Shown: in pieces, positions 1-18,838 of the stretch
Layout of the letters: every line of letters begins with the position of its first letter
Numbering within the stretch: the stretch's first letter is position 1
Assembly (NCBI GenBank): GCA_963693365.1
Contig: CAVNZM010000009.1
Span: forward strand, 6,820,001-6,884,000
Length of the DNA stretch: 64,000 bases
Direction of reading: 5' to 3'
Source of the DNA: Amoebidium appalachense
Lineage: Eukaryota; Ichthyosporea
Notes under the pieces: model-generated
What the model was told of the DNA's origin: nothing
What the model saw: the letters and a program-made list of their open reading frames with translations, nothing else
Database searches by the model: none
Position numbers and translations under genes: made by a program

Positions 1-267
1 GATACATGCATTATGATTGGCTTGGTGCGCATCAAACAGCATTTGGCCAGACCTGAGGACCAAAAAGGGGTGACAATAAATCGGCCTAAAGGGAACCCCC
101 TTTAGGGCAGCCTTTGACACGAATTTACACAAACAGAGTTGTGTAATTCTGTTGCCTGACTTGAAAAAGTTACCCGTGGCCGAGATATATCAAGCAGGAT
201 TTCATATTTCCGAATTTCAATCCTGATATTTAATATGACCCCATCAGTAGACCAATTGATTGAAGTG

Positions 268-760
268 CTAAATAATAAGCTTACCGGGATATATTTAACA
301 GGGCCCTCAAATATGAGATATTATGGCAGACATGTGCAATTACCGTGATATACCTCTTTTGAATTAATGCAACCTCCAATCTCAACTCACACTTTACAAA
401 AAACATGTGAGATAGTATCCCATAGCCCTACTGCATGACGTTTGAACTTACCGTCATATGTATACTGAAAGGGCACGTGAGATGACATCCCATTGTCCTA
501 TTGCTAGACGTTTACGCTTACCGTGATACACCTAAAAAGACATGTGAGATAATATCCCATAGTCCTGTTGCTATTAATTATATTGCTTGTAACCAACGGT
601 GATATACCTGATGAGCCATGGCATAAGAATTTGTGAGACAATATCCAAAAGCCTTATTGCTGATTGTATACTTACCGTGATACACCAAGTAGTGGCCCCC
701 AAATCTCAGTCCCGGTGTGAGGTAATATCCCAAAGACCATAAATGCTCAAACACACGCAG
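268..760 (-). repeat. Tandem array derived from the SEN34 catalytic exon end plus its 5' splice site
   Basis: On the minus strand the exon end (about 760-676) is followed in the intron by five degenerate copies at roughly 660-587, 586-505, 504-435, 434-329 and 328-268. Shared blocks are GGGATATTACCTCACA-like, then GTGTATCACG, then GGTAAG, then AGCAATA. Donor-like GGTAA occurs in units at 521, 451, 343 and 284, beside the real donor at 675. Two units also have an acceptor-like T-rich AG just before the short block, giving possible micro-exons of 10 nt (522-531) and 13 nt (452-464). The unit at 660-587 has lost the donor. Confidence 0.8.
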
Positions 761-823
761 TCTATCCCTCTCCTCCGGTGTGTTGGGAAAGGGGAGGTGG
801 CTTGGAGGTAGGGTAGTTGCAGG

Positions 824-874
<51 letters not shown>

Positions 875-1760
875 ATGTGTGTGTGTGTGTGTGTTAATGC
901 TCCTCCCCCTCCCTTCTGTGTCGCTCTCTCTCTCTCTCTCTCTCTCTCTCCCCCCCCCCCCCCCCCCCCCCCCCCGCCTCATTCACTTCTCCCTCCCCTC
1001 CCTCCTTCCCCCGCTGCCCCCCCCTCCCTCCCCCCCCCCCCCCCCCCCCCCCCCTCCTTTCTCTTTGGTGCGCGTGCATGTGTGTGTTCTTGGGGGCTAG
1101 AACGTTTTATGGTGCCTCGGTGCAAAGTACACATTCATGGCAAACCACACAATGCAGATTTTGCCGAAAGGGAGCACCCACAAAAACTGTGCATCATAAA
1201 TGCTCTTGGAGTGGGGCTGAGTGTATGTGTACGCATGCCCGCACACGCGCGTGTGTGTGCTGGGGAGGGGGTGGAAAGGGGGGAGGTTGGGGGGGGGGGG
1301 GGGGGGGGGGTGTATGGTGGGATACAGCACGAAGACCAACGACCCGATGGATGCCACCATCAGACATGCAAAAGTGAACACACAATAAGACCAGCCCCTC
1401 CCCCCCCCCCCCCCTCCCCCTCCCCCCCCCTCCCCCCCCTGCGCCCTTCTTCGATGGGGGAAGGAGAGGGGGGGGGGGGGGGGTTTGAAAGCGCCATAGA
1501 GTGTGAAGTACACATTCGCAGCAGTCAAGACAGTGCAGAGTGCAAACCACATATAAAGATTATGCATAATAAGCGGAGCCGATCCTCAGGGGTGGGTGTT
1601 GGAGGGGGCACGTCATCCACAGTACCCGAGTTTCTACCCATTCACCCTCGTCAACGATACCCAACTCTAATACTGTTTCACTCGAGTATACAGGGGTTAG
1701 AGTTGAGAGTTGCAGCAGTAAGCAAAACCAAGAAACATGTAGATAGGAGCTCAGGAGACC

Positions 1761-1808
<48 letters not shown>

Positions 1809-2522
1809 AGGCACCTCAATTGTGGAAGACGTTCAATAACTACAAATGCCCCCTCGAACCCAGAATCGATTGGGTAACCCGGTTTACCTCCCACAGATGT
1901 GCCCTTGTTCTCGGCATTTTCCGTTTTACGGTCATGCTTTCCCCGGAATCCAAAGCTTGAACGGATTTCTCTTTTTGACGCTGACGCAGCAGGCACTTTT
2001 GCAATCGATGACGTATCTGTGGAAACTCCTCCTACACTCGGCGACACAGAGGCGGGATTAGGGTTTCCGGTAATTTCCGAAATACCGTTACATGTTCGGT
2101 CGGCGGCTGGAAAACTGCTTCCCGGAGTTTCGTTCCGAGTTGCGGATTGTGTTGTAGTCCCCGCTGGAAAAAATGAAGTTGAAGTGGGACTCTCCAACCT
2201 CCCAGATTCGCCTATGCAGGTTTTTGCGATTGTCGGATCGGTAGAGTTGTTTTCAGGTTTCGCACAATGGCGGGTATGCTCTCCTGTCTCTTCTACACCA
2301 TTCTCAATTTTACCGGGTTTTGCTTTTGTTTTTCCGGTTGAGCTGGAAGCGCCTGTCGCAACATACTGACCTCTAAGCACCTCTTTTCTCTTTTCGTACT
2401 CTTCATTTTGTTTTGCAAACTCGGCGATCCGTGTTTGCGTAAAAATATTTATGTCTTCCTCTGTCACCGGCATAGAACCCAATGAGCCCCCGTCTAGCAA
2501 AAGCGCGTAGCCTGTGTGTGTA

Positions 2523-2553
<31 letters not shown>

Positions 2554-2988
2554 ACGCGCGCGCGTGTGTTTAGGGGGTGGGTGGTGGGATGGGCGGGGGG
2601 GGGGGGGGGGGGGGGGAGAAGGGGGTCGGCCCGGGGAGTTGGGGGGGGGAGGGGGGGGGGGGTTTGGGGAGAGGGGAAACATGTGTTAGAGGGCAACAGC
2701 AGTTCAGAAAATCAAAAGAACGGAAGAATGCATAAAGTTGGCTGCCATGTGTATACAGTGTGGCTGTATGCACACACAAGCAGATACTTCGATACGGTCA
2801 CACTCACATTCATGCACGAGAACGCAAAAACACACACCTACTTCCAAACCTGCACGGACAGACACATTAAAAATAGACACATCGCGGTCATATGCTGGCT
2901 TTACACGAAGACACACTGGCATACATACGCGGAGATGCATGTGACCCCCAAAGAAAGACACACGAAGTAAACAGAAACATACACACAG

Positions 2989-3065
<77 letters not shown>

Positions 3066-3363
3066 GAGGCAGACTGGCACGCGCCCGAGTGCACACCCAC
3101 GCACTCACGTATACCCCCGCCCCCCCCCCCTACACACACACACACACAGACACACACACTTATGCACACACCCTGGCGTAAGGATACAGACACACACACA
3201 CATATGCGCACACAAGCGTGCACGCACGCACAGCCCCACCCCCACCCACACACCTACACAAACACATGCACACACACCACACACGCAGACGCAAACACAC
3301 GACCCCCCCCCCCCCCCCCCCCCACCCCACGCACGCATATAAAAGTAGTCCCGTTCAACACCC

Positions 3364-3394
<31 letters not shown>

Positions 3395-3430
3395 ACACCC
3401 CCCCCCCACCCCACCCCCCCCTCCCCCCCC

Positions 3431-3529
<99 letters not shown>

Positions 3530-5045
3530 GGCAGAGGAGCATGGTGGTGGTGGCGGTGGTATATATATATATACACACATCCACTGGGGATAACCGGAGA
3601 TAACTCACCATTTCTCAGCAAAACTGCCGCCTGCTCTTCCATCAACACAGCCGGCAGGCCCAAAAGCAAGTTCTGCCGCCGGCTGGTGGGAAGGGTTCCC
3701 GTCGGTTCGGCAATAATGCGATGATTTTTGCGCAAATAGAGCACTTCTACAAAAAAGAAAAAAAAAAACGTGGTCAGTACAATATGAGAGCGTGGGGTGA
3801 ACACGAGATAAAAAGGAATTTTTTGCATCAATCTCTATTGATAATGCGAGGGTCACGTATCATGACCATATATAAAAAAGTGGATATTTTCACATATGGC
3901 AAGAGAGAGTGTGGTGAACACGACATATGCAGGGGTGGTCTAAATTTAAGATTCTCCAAAATTAAGATTGTGCCGGTAGGAATTTTGGAAAATACAAGAT
4001 TCCAGCTGGCTAGCCTCCACGGCACATATGAAAATTAAGATTGTTTCCTGATGTCCTCGTGGGCTAGGGGGGTCTAGAAATAAGATTCTAGCTGGCTACG
4101 GCCAAACTACCCATGTACATGTGCACATCATGTTGTTATAAATCACGCGAAGGATGATGTACCACACCCACATAAGATAATCATCGGTGTTGTTAGTGTC
4201 TGCTCTTAACACATCCCCTTTTGCACCCCTCCGGACTCCTCACCAACAGACAATGGCCTACCCTCGCTTCAATATCACTTTGTCTCTTCCTATAGAAATA
4301 GACTTCTCCACGGCCGGCCGGCTGAAATTGCACGGGATACTGGCGAAGGCCAAAAATTACTATGTCACTGGCGGTTTTCTTCGATTTTCGAGGATTTAAA
4401 GTTTGTCAGAACCTAACCAAAAACTCACAAGCAACGCAGGAGAATAATACGCGTCTATTCATACCATTTATTTCTAAGCGCAACGCTAAGCCGCAAAGTT
4501 TTACTAAGTGCAACCATGGTTTTCTCTCCTTTGGCGGCGGCGTCGCAGCCCACGGCATTCGACCTTCACTCGATCAGATTGCGGCGAACCAAAATTTACT
4601 TAGTCGTAGCGGCTAATTTGAACTGGTTGAACAGAGTTCTACTTATAAGAAGTTTGCGGTGTCGCGTCGCGCTAGGCAGCAAATGGTATCAAAAAACGCC
4701 TTTTTTTATGCAGCGTATTCTGCGCTAAGGATGTCTAGACTTAGTATGTAGGAACACCAACATAATCGATGGATAAGGCCGGATCCAAATGATCGATTGA
4801 AAAAGTTTGGCGAAGTTTTAATCGAGTTGGTGGCTCACGGAGAGGTCTATGAACGCTCTCTCCGCTTCCCTCCCTCCTCCCTCCTTTCTTTACTCAATAC
4901 CCCAACTCCCCCCCCCTACCCCACCTCTTCTCTCGCACTAGTCTCTCCCCCCCCCCCCCCCCTTCCCACCCCCCAAACCACCCGCACCACGATTTTGCAA
5001 ACACACACGCACACACGCCCATGCGCGTGCGCGCATGCGTGCGCG

Positions 5046-5087
<42 letters not shown>

Positions 5088-5698
5088 CCTACACCTTATT
5101 TATGAGGGAAACAAACAAAAAAAGCAGGGGAGGGGGAGGGAGGGGGAGGGGGAGGGGGGGACATCATTAGATTCGATAAATGTGACGAATATTGACATCA
5201 TGTGTGCATACACGGACACACAGACCAAACAGATCTCGAACAAGCGTGTACTAGGTTCTTTGGGGGGGGGGGGGGGGGGGGGGATCCAGAGCCAAAGAAT
5301 AGCGGGGGGGGGGGGGGGGGGGGAGGGGGGCAAAAAAAAAAAAAAAAAGGTATCGTATATGAAGTCAAATTTGTCGCCAAGCTTTCATCAGGACATGTTT
5401 TGAGCAACCAGCATTATTTCCTTCATTCGCTGTTGGCCCTAGCCTAATAGTGATAGGGAAGCTAAATGCTTTGGATTCTTTTCTATAGCAAGCGAGAGAA
5501 CACTCAAAAAACAGAGAAAGAGAAACTGGAAAGTGACCTTCTTACTAAATAGACTAGACTAAATTAATATTACTGATCAAAATAAATGAACGAACCAAGA
5601 AAAAGGAGAATACATAGAGTGTGGTGGGCAAAGTAGACAAAAACGATGGACAAAAAACTAGCGGCGGGGGCCGAGTGTGTGTGTGTGTGTGTACGTGT

Positions 5699-5743
<45 letters not shown>

Positions 5744-5899
5744 GGGGGGGGGGGGGGTTGCAGGCAGAGAAGAGGGGTGGGCTTTTTTTTTTTTTTTTTT
5801 TTTTTTTTTGGTGTGTGTGTGTGTGGAAGGGGGGGGGGGGAGGGGGGGGGGGGTTTGCAGACAGAGAAGAGGGGTGGGCTTTTATTTTGTGTGTGTGTG

Positions 5900-5931
<32 letters not shown>

Positions 5932-6408
5932 AGGAGGGGCGAGGGGGGGGGAGAGGGGGGGGGGGGGGGGGGGTTCAAGAGGTGGAGGAAGGGAGTTCGT
6001 AAGAGAAGGGACAGGGAACGAGGTAGGAGTAGAAGGAAAGGAAAAGACGGGACACAAAACAAGAGAAGCCGTTAACAGGAGATGTTCATAGAAAGAGGAG
6101 AGGGGAGGGGTTGGGGAGGGGGGAGGAGGAGGGGCGAGGGAAGAGGGAGCCCGGACGTGTATGTGAGTGCGCTTTGCAGGGAGGAAGTACAATTTGTGAA
6201 AGTGATACAGAAAAATAGGAAGGTGAGGGGAGCAAGCGGGAAAAAAACCATTTTTTTCTTTTCTTTTCTTTTCGATTTTTTTTTTTTCGGGGGGGGGGGG
6301 GGGGAGGACGGTGCGAGGGGCTGTATACATATCTACATATACACATAAACACATATACACACACATATATATATGTATATATATGTATACATATATATAT
6401 ATATATAC

Positions 6409-6462
<54 letters not shown>

Positions 6463-6755
6463 TCTGTGTGCATACACACACGCACACACACACACACAAA
6501 AACACACACACACAGAAATGCAGAGATAGAGAGATAGAGAGAGGGACGGTGGGAGGGTGGGAGGGAGGGTGGGAGGGAACGGGGGGGGAGAGCGATAGGG
6601 GGAGTGAGAGAGTGAAAGAAGGGGGGGCGGTAGTGAGAGAGGAAGATGAGAGGAGAGGGGAGAGAGATAGAGGGGGGGGGGGGGGGGGAGAGGGAGAAGG
6701 GAGGGAGAGAGAGAGAATGAGAAAGAGAGAGAGAGAGAGATAGAGAGTGAGAGAT

Positions 6756-6786
<31 letters not shown>

Positions 6787-7168
6787 GAAGAGTGTGTGTG
6801 TGTGTGTTGGGGGGGGGGGGGGGGGGGGGTTGGGTTAGGGGACAGAGAGAAAAACAGATTGAGAGAGGGGGGGAGAAGAGGGGGAAAAGAGACACGGAGA
6901 GAAAATTGGAGGGGGGGGAGGGGGTTAGAGTGGAGGGGGGAGGGGGAGGCGAGGGAGGGCGACAAAGAGAAGTGAGAATTTTTATATGCCGTACACGTGT
7001 ATGCGGACGTATGATGCGAACGGGAGGGGAAGGTGAGGGCAGGGGGGAGGAAGGGGGGGGGGGGGGGGGGAGGGGGGGAGGGAGGGGGGTTCGGTATGGG
7101 ACGCAGCACTAACCTTCTGCTGTCCAAACATAGCACCGCCCGAGGATGAGATGCACGTCCACCATCAT
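676..7168 (-). CDS. TSEN34: tRNA-splicing endonuclease subunit SEN34 (TSEN34), 3'-partial
   Basis: This is the catalytic subunit of the nuclear complex that cuts introns from pre-tRNA. Four exons join with matching phases: 7114-7168, 3609-3746, 1815-2511 and 676-824. Exon 1 starts [10 protein letters not shown] and leads into a YLRKNHRI segment, then [10 protein letters not shown] and [11 protein letters not shown], the N-terminal pattern of the SEN34 family. Exon 3 carries a basic coiled segment and a long Ser/Thr-rich linker of about 200 residues. Exon 4 has the endonuclease fold motif [11 protein letters not shown]; its Tyr (about residue 345) matches the catalytic Tyr. The catalytic His and Lys must lie beyond base 1. 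Donors are GTTAGT (7113), GTGAGT (3608), GTGCCT (1814) and GTAAGT (675). Two acceptors are (CA)nG. The gene is head-to-head with the STMP1-like gene. Family assignment is firm; the start rests on similarity and on phase agreement. Confidence 0.88.
825..1814 (-). repeat. SEN34 intron 3: homopolymer and dinucleotide tracts
   Basis: In transcript sense the donor is followed at once by a run of 45 C (1763-1807). Further C and G runs lie at 1290-1310, 1400-1485, 1025-1055 and 950-975, then (GA)n (about 921-950), and the intron ends in (CA)n directly abutting the acceptor AG at 825-826. Non-repetitive islands at 1098-1210 and 1486-1720 hold copies of a dispersed element (see findings). Confidence 0.8.
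2512..3608 (-). repeat. SEN34 intron 2: complementary microsatellite halves
   Basis: In transcript sense the first part is (GT)n (3434-3527), G runs (3302-3430) and (TG)n (2988-3060); the last part is C runs (2596-2670) and (AC)n ending in the acceptor (2512-2570). The outer parts are therefore complementary. No coding potential is seen beyond His/Thr or Cys/Val dipeptide frames that follow from the repeats. Confidence 0.75.
3747..7113 (-). repeat. SEN34 intron 1: large repeat-filled intron
   Basis: This intron is about 3.4 kb. On the plus strand it holds (GT)n with G runs (5676-5990), T runs (5785-5809, 6247-6290), a (TA)n-rich block (6367-6460), and long G/A-rich tracts (6530-7090). Unique stretches occur at 3770-4860 and 5380-5640. 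Two plus-strand ORFs inside it (4252-4398 and 4516-4728) have good start contexts but no recognisable similarity. The acceptor is preceded by a normal T-rich tract, unlike the other SEN34 introns. Confidence 0.7.
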
Positions 7169-7874
7169 CTTCGAATATTAAGGAGAGGAGACCTCGTCAG
7201 CTATGCTTGCTGATGTGTGATTGAAACTTTCTCCAGTCCATTTATTGGGTTTTGGACGTTCGGTTCTTTGAATGAGCACGTAGGATCTAATGATTCGACT
7301 CAGGAACAACAAAGTAAATAAACACACTTTCAGATTACACCAACCTTCAAGATCTAACCAACATGGGAAAGTAAAACCGAACCGTGCCAGTTCCTAGGTT
7401 ATGATTGAGCATACGGGGGAGTGCAGGCGTATTCTGTCTATACACTGTCGAGTAATGTTTTGTTAGAAATCATTTTTTAACTGGCCAAGAAGAAGGGCTT
7501 GGCTCACCATCGATATCCCCTGAGGGCTCCGTTTGAACCTCGCTAAAGTAAACATTTTACGATGTGAACGAAAACGCGGTCCGCCTCTTCTGACCAATAC
7601 GCTACCTCGTTATTAGGATCAGTGTTCTTTTTCTTGTTACTGGCACTGATGCGTTTACAGAGGGTTGCATAACAGCGATCCCCCCCCATTATCATAGTCA
7701 GTTCCGTTTCGTTCTGCCACGCATGATCAGCGTTTTTAGGACCGGTTTTTCTAGAGTAGATGAGGACAGCAGAGTGTAATTCTGCTTGTTTCAAGCCACG
7801 AAATTCGGTTCTTTCCCCTCAGATCTGGTGTGTAGTGTGAAGCAAGCCAGAATTGAGAACCACACACACAGAAA
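7169..7874. promoter_or_regulatory. Divergent intergenic region between SEN34 and the STMP1-like gene
   Basis: The region is about 700 bp with almost no simple repeats, a sharp contrast to both flanks, and lies between two start codons facing away from each other. An ATTGG box (inverted CCAAT) is at 7238-7242. No clear TATA box is seen. A shared bidirectional promoter is inferred from the arrangement only. Confidence 0.5.
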
Positions 7875-10292
<2,418 letters not shown>

Positions 10293-10673
10293 GGGGTGCC
10301 ACTTGATTAGATCGAGGATGTGACCTTTCCTCCGCGGCCACCCACGGCACGATCGAGGATAAGGCCATTGCTCCGATCCATGTGTGGCACACGGCCGATA
10401 GCTGTTAGAACACTTTTGTGCAGGCTCCTATGTTTTTTTTCGTCTCATTCTTTTTTCTTTCTTGTTTCTAAATGTACTTATCATGGGCGTGAAGTCGTTT
10501 GATTGTTCTGCAAGTCTAGAGGAAGGGAGGGAGGTAGGTGGTGGAGTGGGGGGGGGGGGGGGGGGGGGACGTGTCGCAGTGATGCGATGGCATGTCTGTT
10601 CTATCAGCCTGGCAAAACGTTGGCCAGAGTATGTATTGAAAGACCGGACAGATATATAACACCCCACCCTCAC

Positions 10674-10679
10674 AATAAA
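10674..10679 (+). terminator. Polyadenylation signal after the STMP1-like gene
   Basis: AATAAA lies about 380 bases past the stop codon, with no other gene between. A second AATAAA is at about 10849. Which one is used cannot be told from sequence. Confidence 0.45.
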
Positions 10680-11106
10680 TGGTTTGATGGATGTAGATAT
10701 GAATATATAGGAAATTTCTGTTTAAAGTTTTTTTCTTTAGAAGAGTACATTGGGTAAGTTAAACCTAGCTATTTGCCTGGCCACATTGGTTTTCACATAT
10801 ATTGTGCTCATGCGCATATATATAAACGATTAAGACCCAAGGGAAATCCAATAAATTGTATCATGATGTTATGCATTCGTCATGCTATTAGTGATCCGCA
10901 TACGCACGTGTAATTAAATGTGTTGTCACTCGTGCAAGCACACTCCCTAGGTGCATTTTGAATTCTTATTAAAGGGTTCGGACATGAGTTTGGGCGTGTA
11001 TACTTATTCTGTGGGACGGACTCTACGCCTCCGGCCCGATCACTGTCCTGCCGCGGTCGCCAACGTAAGATGGTCACTAGTACTATACTGCCGCTATTAT
11101 AATACA

Positions 11107-11342
11107 GTACACACTAGTAAAGGGTGTCTTTACATATATGATCCTTGCATGCCTTTGTACGTGCAAAAGCAAGGATCTGCCGGAAAGGCATATGAGCGGT
11201 GAGCATGCGTTGGGTTTTACATGTACACAAGAGTAAAGGGTGTCTTTACATATATGATCCGTGCAATGTGTCTGTGCGAAAGCAAGGATCTGCCAGAAAT
11301 ATTGCATACGAGCTGTGCACGTGAGCATGTGTTGGGTTGTAT
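11107..11342 (+). repeat. Tandem duplication, about 115-bp unit
   Basis: The units are about 11107-11219 and 11220-11342. Both contain AGTAAAGGGTGTCTTTACAT, ATATGATCC, AGCAAGGATCTGCC and GTGTTGGGTT-like blocks. AAAGGGTGTCTTT is itself nearly palindromic. No coding frame is conserved. Confidence 0.75.
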
Positions 11343-11633
11343 TATACCCTCATCGATATCCGACCACGTTTACATGTTGGCCACAAAAGCGTTGCATCTA
11401 TATATCGATCCTGACGGTGAATGCATATGCCCATACACGTATGCATATGCGTACTAGTACACGCACAAATGACAGGATTATTTCAATATTGGCCGATGTT
11501 TTGCACAGCAACCGTTGATTCCGTGTGAGAGAGATGATTAGAGTACTCGAGTTCAACATAATTACACGTTCTAACGTGCACCGTAAAGAATTGGCATGCG
11601 CGTGATGGCACCATGCACATGCCGCAGGGAAGG

Positions 11634-11675
<42 letters not shown>

Positions 11676-11729
11676 GTGCGGTGCGGTGCGCACACATTCC
11701 GGTGAAACACGCCGCACATTTTTTTTTTT

Positions 11730-11760
<31 letters not shown>

Positions 11761-12380
11761 GGGGGGGTCCAAACAAGAAAGAAAGAACGACACCGGCAAC
11801 GTTAACACCGGCAGCAACACTGAATTGGAAACCAGGTCCTCAATCACATAAATTACTAGATCGTTCAACATGTACAAGCATCAAATCACTACATATGCAT
11901 GATCTTCGGGATTCACATGTGGTAGTTTCAATTGGACAACGGAAAACGTGCTCAATAAAACACAGGCGCCCGTACTAGTACTGTACCAAGCATGCAATCT
12001 GCTGAATCAAACTATATGAGAAAATTTTGAAAACAAAGAAAAAAAGAAGAAAGCATTCGGAAGGGCAAAAAAATTAAAGCCACTGCACCTATCATTGAGA
12101 GACCGGGGAAAAACAAGGGTGTAATCTTTGTAAAACATCTGCATGTCAGTCACACAAACTGTAACATATGTTACCCATCACGAAAACCAAAACTGTCGGC
12201 GTGAGGTAACTTTATACACATGTTGGTTCTATTCAATTTGATTTCGAATTTAGGACATTTAATTTTCCATTCAGGACTATGTGCACGTGTGATGAAAGGA
12301 TAATATTACGATATAGATTTCGGGCATTTCGAAATGAGGGTGAGGATTGAAAACAAGGCGCGGGGTAAATGATGTGCGTG

Positions 12381-12448
<68 letters not shown>

Positions 12449-12750
12449 CGCATAGCGCGCGCGCGCATTCACAAAAAAATGCACGACCTAATTTTTGCCA
12501 TAACAAAACACCGTAGGCTAAAGATTACTATGCACTTTTATATATCAGCATACAACTATAAAAAACCCAAACCATATAATTTTAAAAATCTGAAAATCAC
12601 ATACACCTTTCGCTAGTCGACCACACGGTGTCACCTGAACATCCTATACCGAATCGGGTCAAGAAAACAGATCAAAATTTAAACGGTTCGGGTCAACCCG
12701 GGCATGGACACCGTCACTCGTCATCGCTGCTGTTGGCAAGTGCTGACTGT

Positions 12751-12807
<57 letters not shown>

Positions 12808-13135
12808 ACACTTGCGCGCACGTGTTGTTTTCCTTTTGTGTATGAGAGTGCGCTTGGAGCCCCGGAGAGGAGGGGGGGGGGGGGGGGGGGGGGGGGGGCA
12901 GGCATGGTTAGTACACTGCCCACCCACAATAAGGGCAATGACAAGGGGCAAAGAGCACGGGAAGGGTATGGCTTGTTCGGGCTGCGTCATCCCCTCCCCC
13001 CCCCCCCCCCCCCCCCCCTCCCCTCCCCCCTCCCCCCCCCCCCCAACCACACACACACACACCCTCTTCCCGGCCCCGGATGGTGTGTGTGTGCCCTGAA
13101 GGGCCCTTCTGTGCCCTCGCTTACATCAAATACTA

Positions 13136-13174
<39 letters not shown>

Positions 13175-13466
13175 CACACACACACACATACACATTTCCC
13201 TCTCTCGACTGCAGATTTCGGCAACACACATACTGTGTTCATACGGGGTAGCCGTGCATTATGGCCAAGATGCAGGTGTGTCGGGTATGTGTGCTTCGAG
13301 TTGTTTTTGCTTGCGCTCGTTTGTGCGTACACATTATAGTAACAGGGTATCTACAGAGAAATAGGAATTAGAACGGGGGGCGCGCGCATGCGTGCGTATG
13401 TGTGTGCGCGCGCATATCTATACAAGCAGGAAAGAAGGAAAAAACAGAAAGGTAACGGTTACCCAC

Positions 13467-16947
<3,481 letters not shown>

Positions 16948-17068
16948 CTAAAAGTCACCCCTTCCCCCCCGCCTCTCACAATCGGGACCCTCCCCCCCCC
17001 CCCCCCCCCCCCCCCCACACAAACACACTCGCCGCATACACATACAAGCACTCACACACACGGGCGCA

Positions 17069-17123
<55 letters not shown>

Positions 17124-17234
17124 GGACGTACACATGCAAACAAAAACACAAACAAATGCATGTAACATGAGGACAGAGAGAAAGAATTACAGAGAGAAGG
17201 CCAAAGTAAGAGAGAGAGGGGATAGGAGGGGGGA

Positions 17235-17283
<49 letters not shown>

Positions 17284-17562
17284 TGTGTGTGTTTGTGTGT
17301 GAGGTAGACTCAGAGAGAGAGCGGGTGAGCGAGAGAGAGAGGTCGGGGGGGGGGGGGGGGGGGGGGGGGAGTGTGTGTGTGCTTGTGTGTGTAAAGGTGG
17401 GGGGAGGGGGAGGGGGGGGGGGGGGGGGGGGGGGGGGAGAGAAACTGTGTGTGTGCGTGTGTGTGTACACACACACGCGCAAGTATATAAGGAAGACAAA
17501 CTGGTCCACACACGTGCCCCCCCCCCCCACCCAACACACAAGCACACACGCACACAACTCAC

Positions 17563-18748
17563 CTTGAGCCCAGGGAAATCACCGAAACCGCAGCAAACTG
17601 CCCCTCCCTCCCCTTCCCAGCCCCCCTCTTCTCGACCAACACCGTAATCGGGGGTTTGGCCTGGCTCCCAAACCCATGCTCGAGATTGCAACTTAGCGCG
17701 CAATCACGGAAACCGTCCGCCCGCACTTTGCGATTGCGGCCCATGTACAGAAACATAGATCCCTTAGTCTTTTCCGTAAAAATTCGCCGGATCGATTGGA
17801 AAAGCGGATCGGTTTGGAGGACCTCCGTTATGTCCCTGCTGAGAATCCTGTCGGTGTAGCGGAAAACGGCAAAATCTTGACGGAGAAATTTTTGGCTGTG
17901 TGTGTGTTTTCAAGGGGATGGGCCGGAGGGGTAGTGGTGGTGGTGGGGGAGGGGGGGCCGGGGCAGAGGCGAGGGGGGGGGGGGGGGGGGGGGGGGGAGT
18001 GGAGGGAGGAGGATGTTAGAATGTGTTACGGATTATGAAGTCGATTTTCCGAAGGACAACACAACACAGATATTGTTTAGGGGTTGATCATGGTGGTGGT
18101 GGTGGTGGGAGGGGGGGGGGGGGGGGGTTGAATGCGGAACACGGTTCTAAGTACGCATACACGACGAGAAGCATGGTGCAGGACACATGCAAAGGCAAAC
18201 ATTCAAGTATGCAACATCAGCCATGCGCACAGTATGCGTCATAAGCAGGCCCATCCTCAGGGAGGACCCAAGTCATCGATTGCGTCTGAGTTTCGACCCC
18301 TTAGCCCGCGTATATACGACGCTCCAACTCAGACAGCAGCATCAACTGAACTTGGGCGGATCAACCCGTCTTGATCAAAGACGAGCAGGGTTGCTTATGC
18401 AAGCAAGGTGAGCAAAACGGTGAAGATGTGTGTGCAAACTAATGCAGTCCAGCGAAAAATGTGTATGTGCTTACAGATGCACGACACATAGTAACCATGC
18501 CCGGTTGCATGGAAGTAAAGCGGTCTGGGGGGGGAGGGGGTGGGGGGGAGGGCAGGGAGGGTTAGGTCATAAGGGAGGGTGGTCATTTTAGGTTGGGGCA
18601 TTTTTGGTCGTGGAAGCAGAGGTCGGAGTGGGGGTGGGGCGTGGGGATGGGGGGTAGGGGGGAGGGGGGAGGGGGAGGGGTGGCAGCGCGTCTGTGTTTG
18701 GGGGAGGGAAGGGAGGGAGGGAGAGGCGGAGGGGGGAGGGGGGGATGG

Positions 18749-18838
<90 letters not shown>

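Larger units (their letters stand above)
10293..13466. other. Intergenic region, no supported gene
   Basis: It contains the 3' untranslated region of the STMP1-like gene, a tandem duplication (11107-11342), G runs (10547-10568, 11638-11672, 11740-11767, 12871-12898), C runs (12997-13044, 13137-13171) and (GT)n (12382-12440, 12751-12806). A (CG)-rich inverted repeat is at 12440-12467. Later exons of the minus-strand gene that begins above 13467 may lie here but I cannot identify them. Confidence 0.6.

Noticed and set aside
268-660. Regularly spaced repeats resembling a CRISPR array
   Set aside because: Units are degenerate, spacing is uneven, and they are copies of the adjacent eukaryotic exon end.
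4516-4728. Plus-strand 70-codon ORF with a strong ACCATGG start inside SEN34 intron 1 (and another at 4252-4398)
   Set aside because: No similarity, no matching exon or poly(A) signal; kept only as a note in the intron entry.
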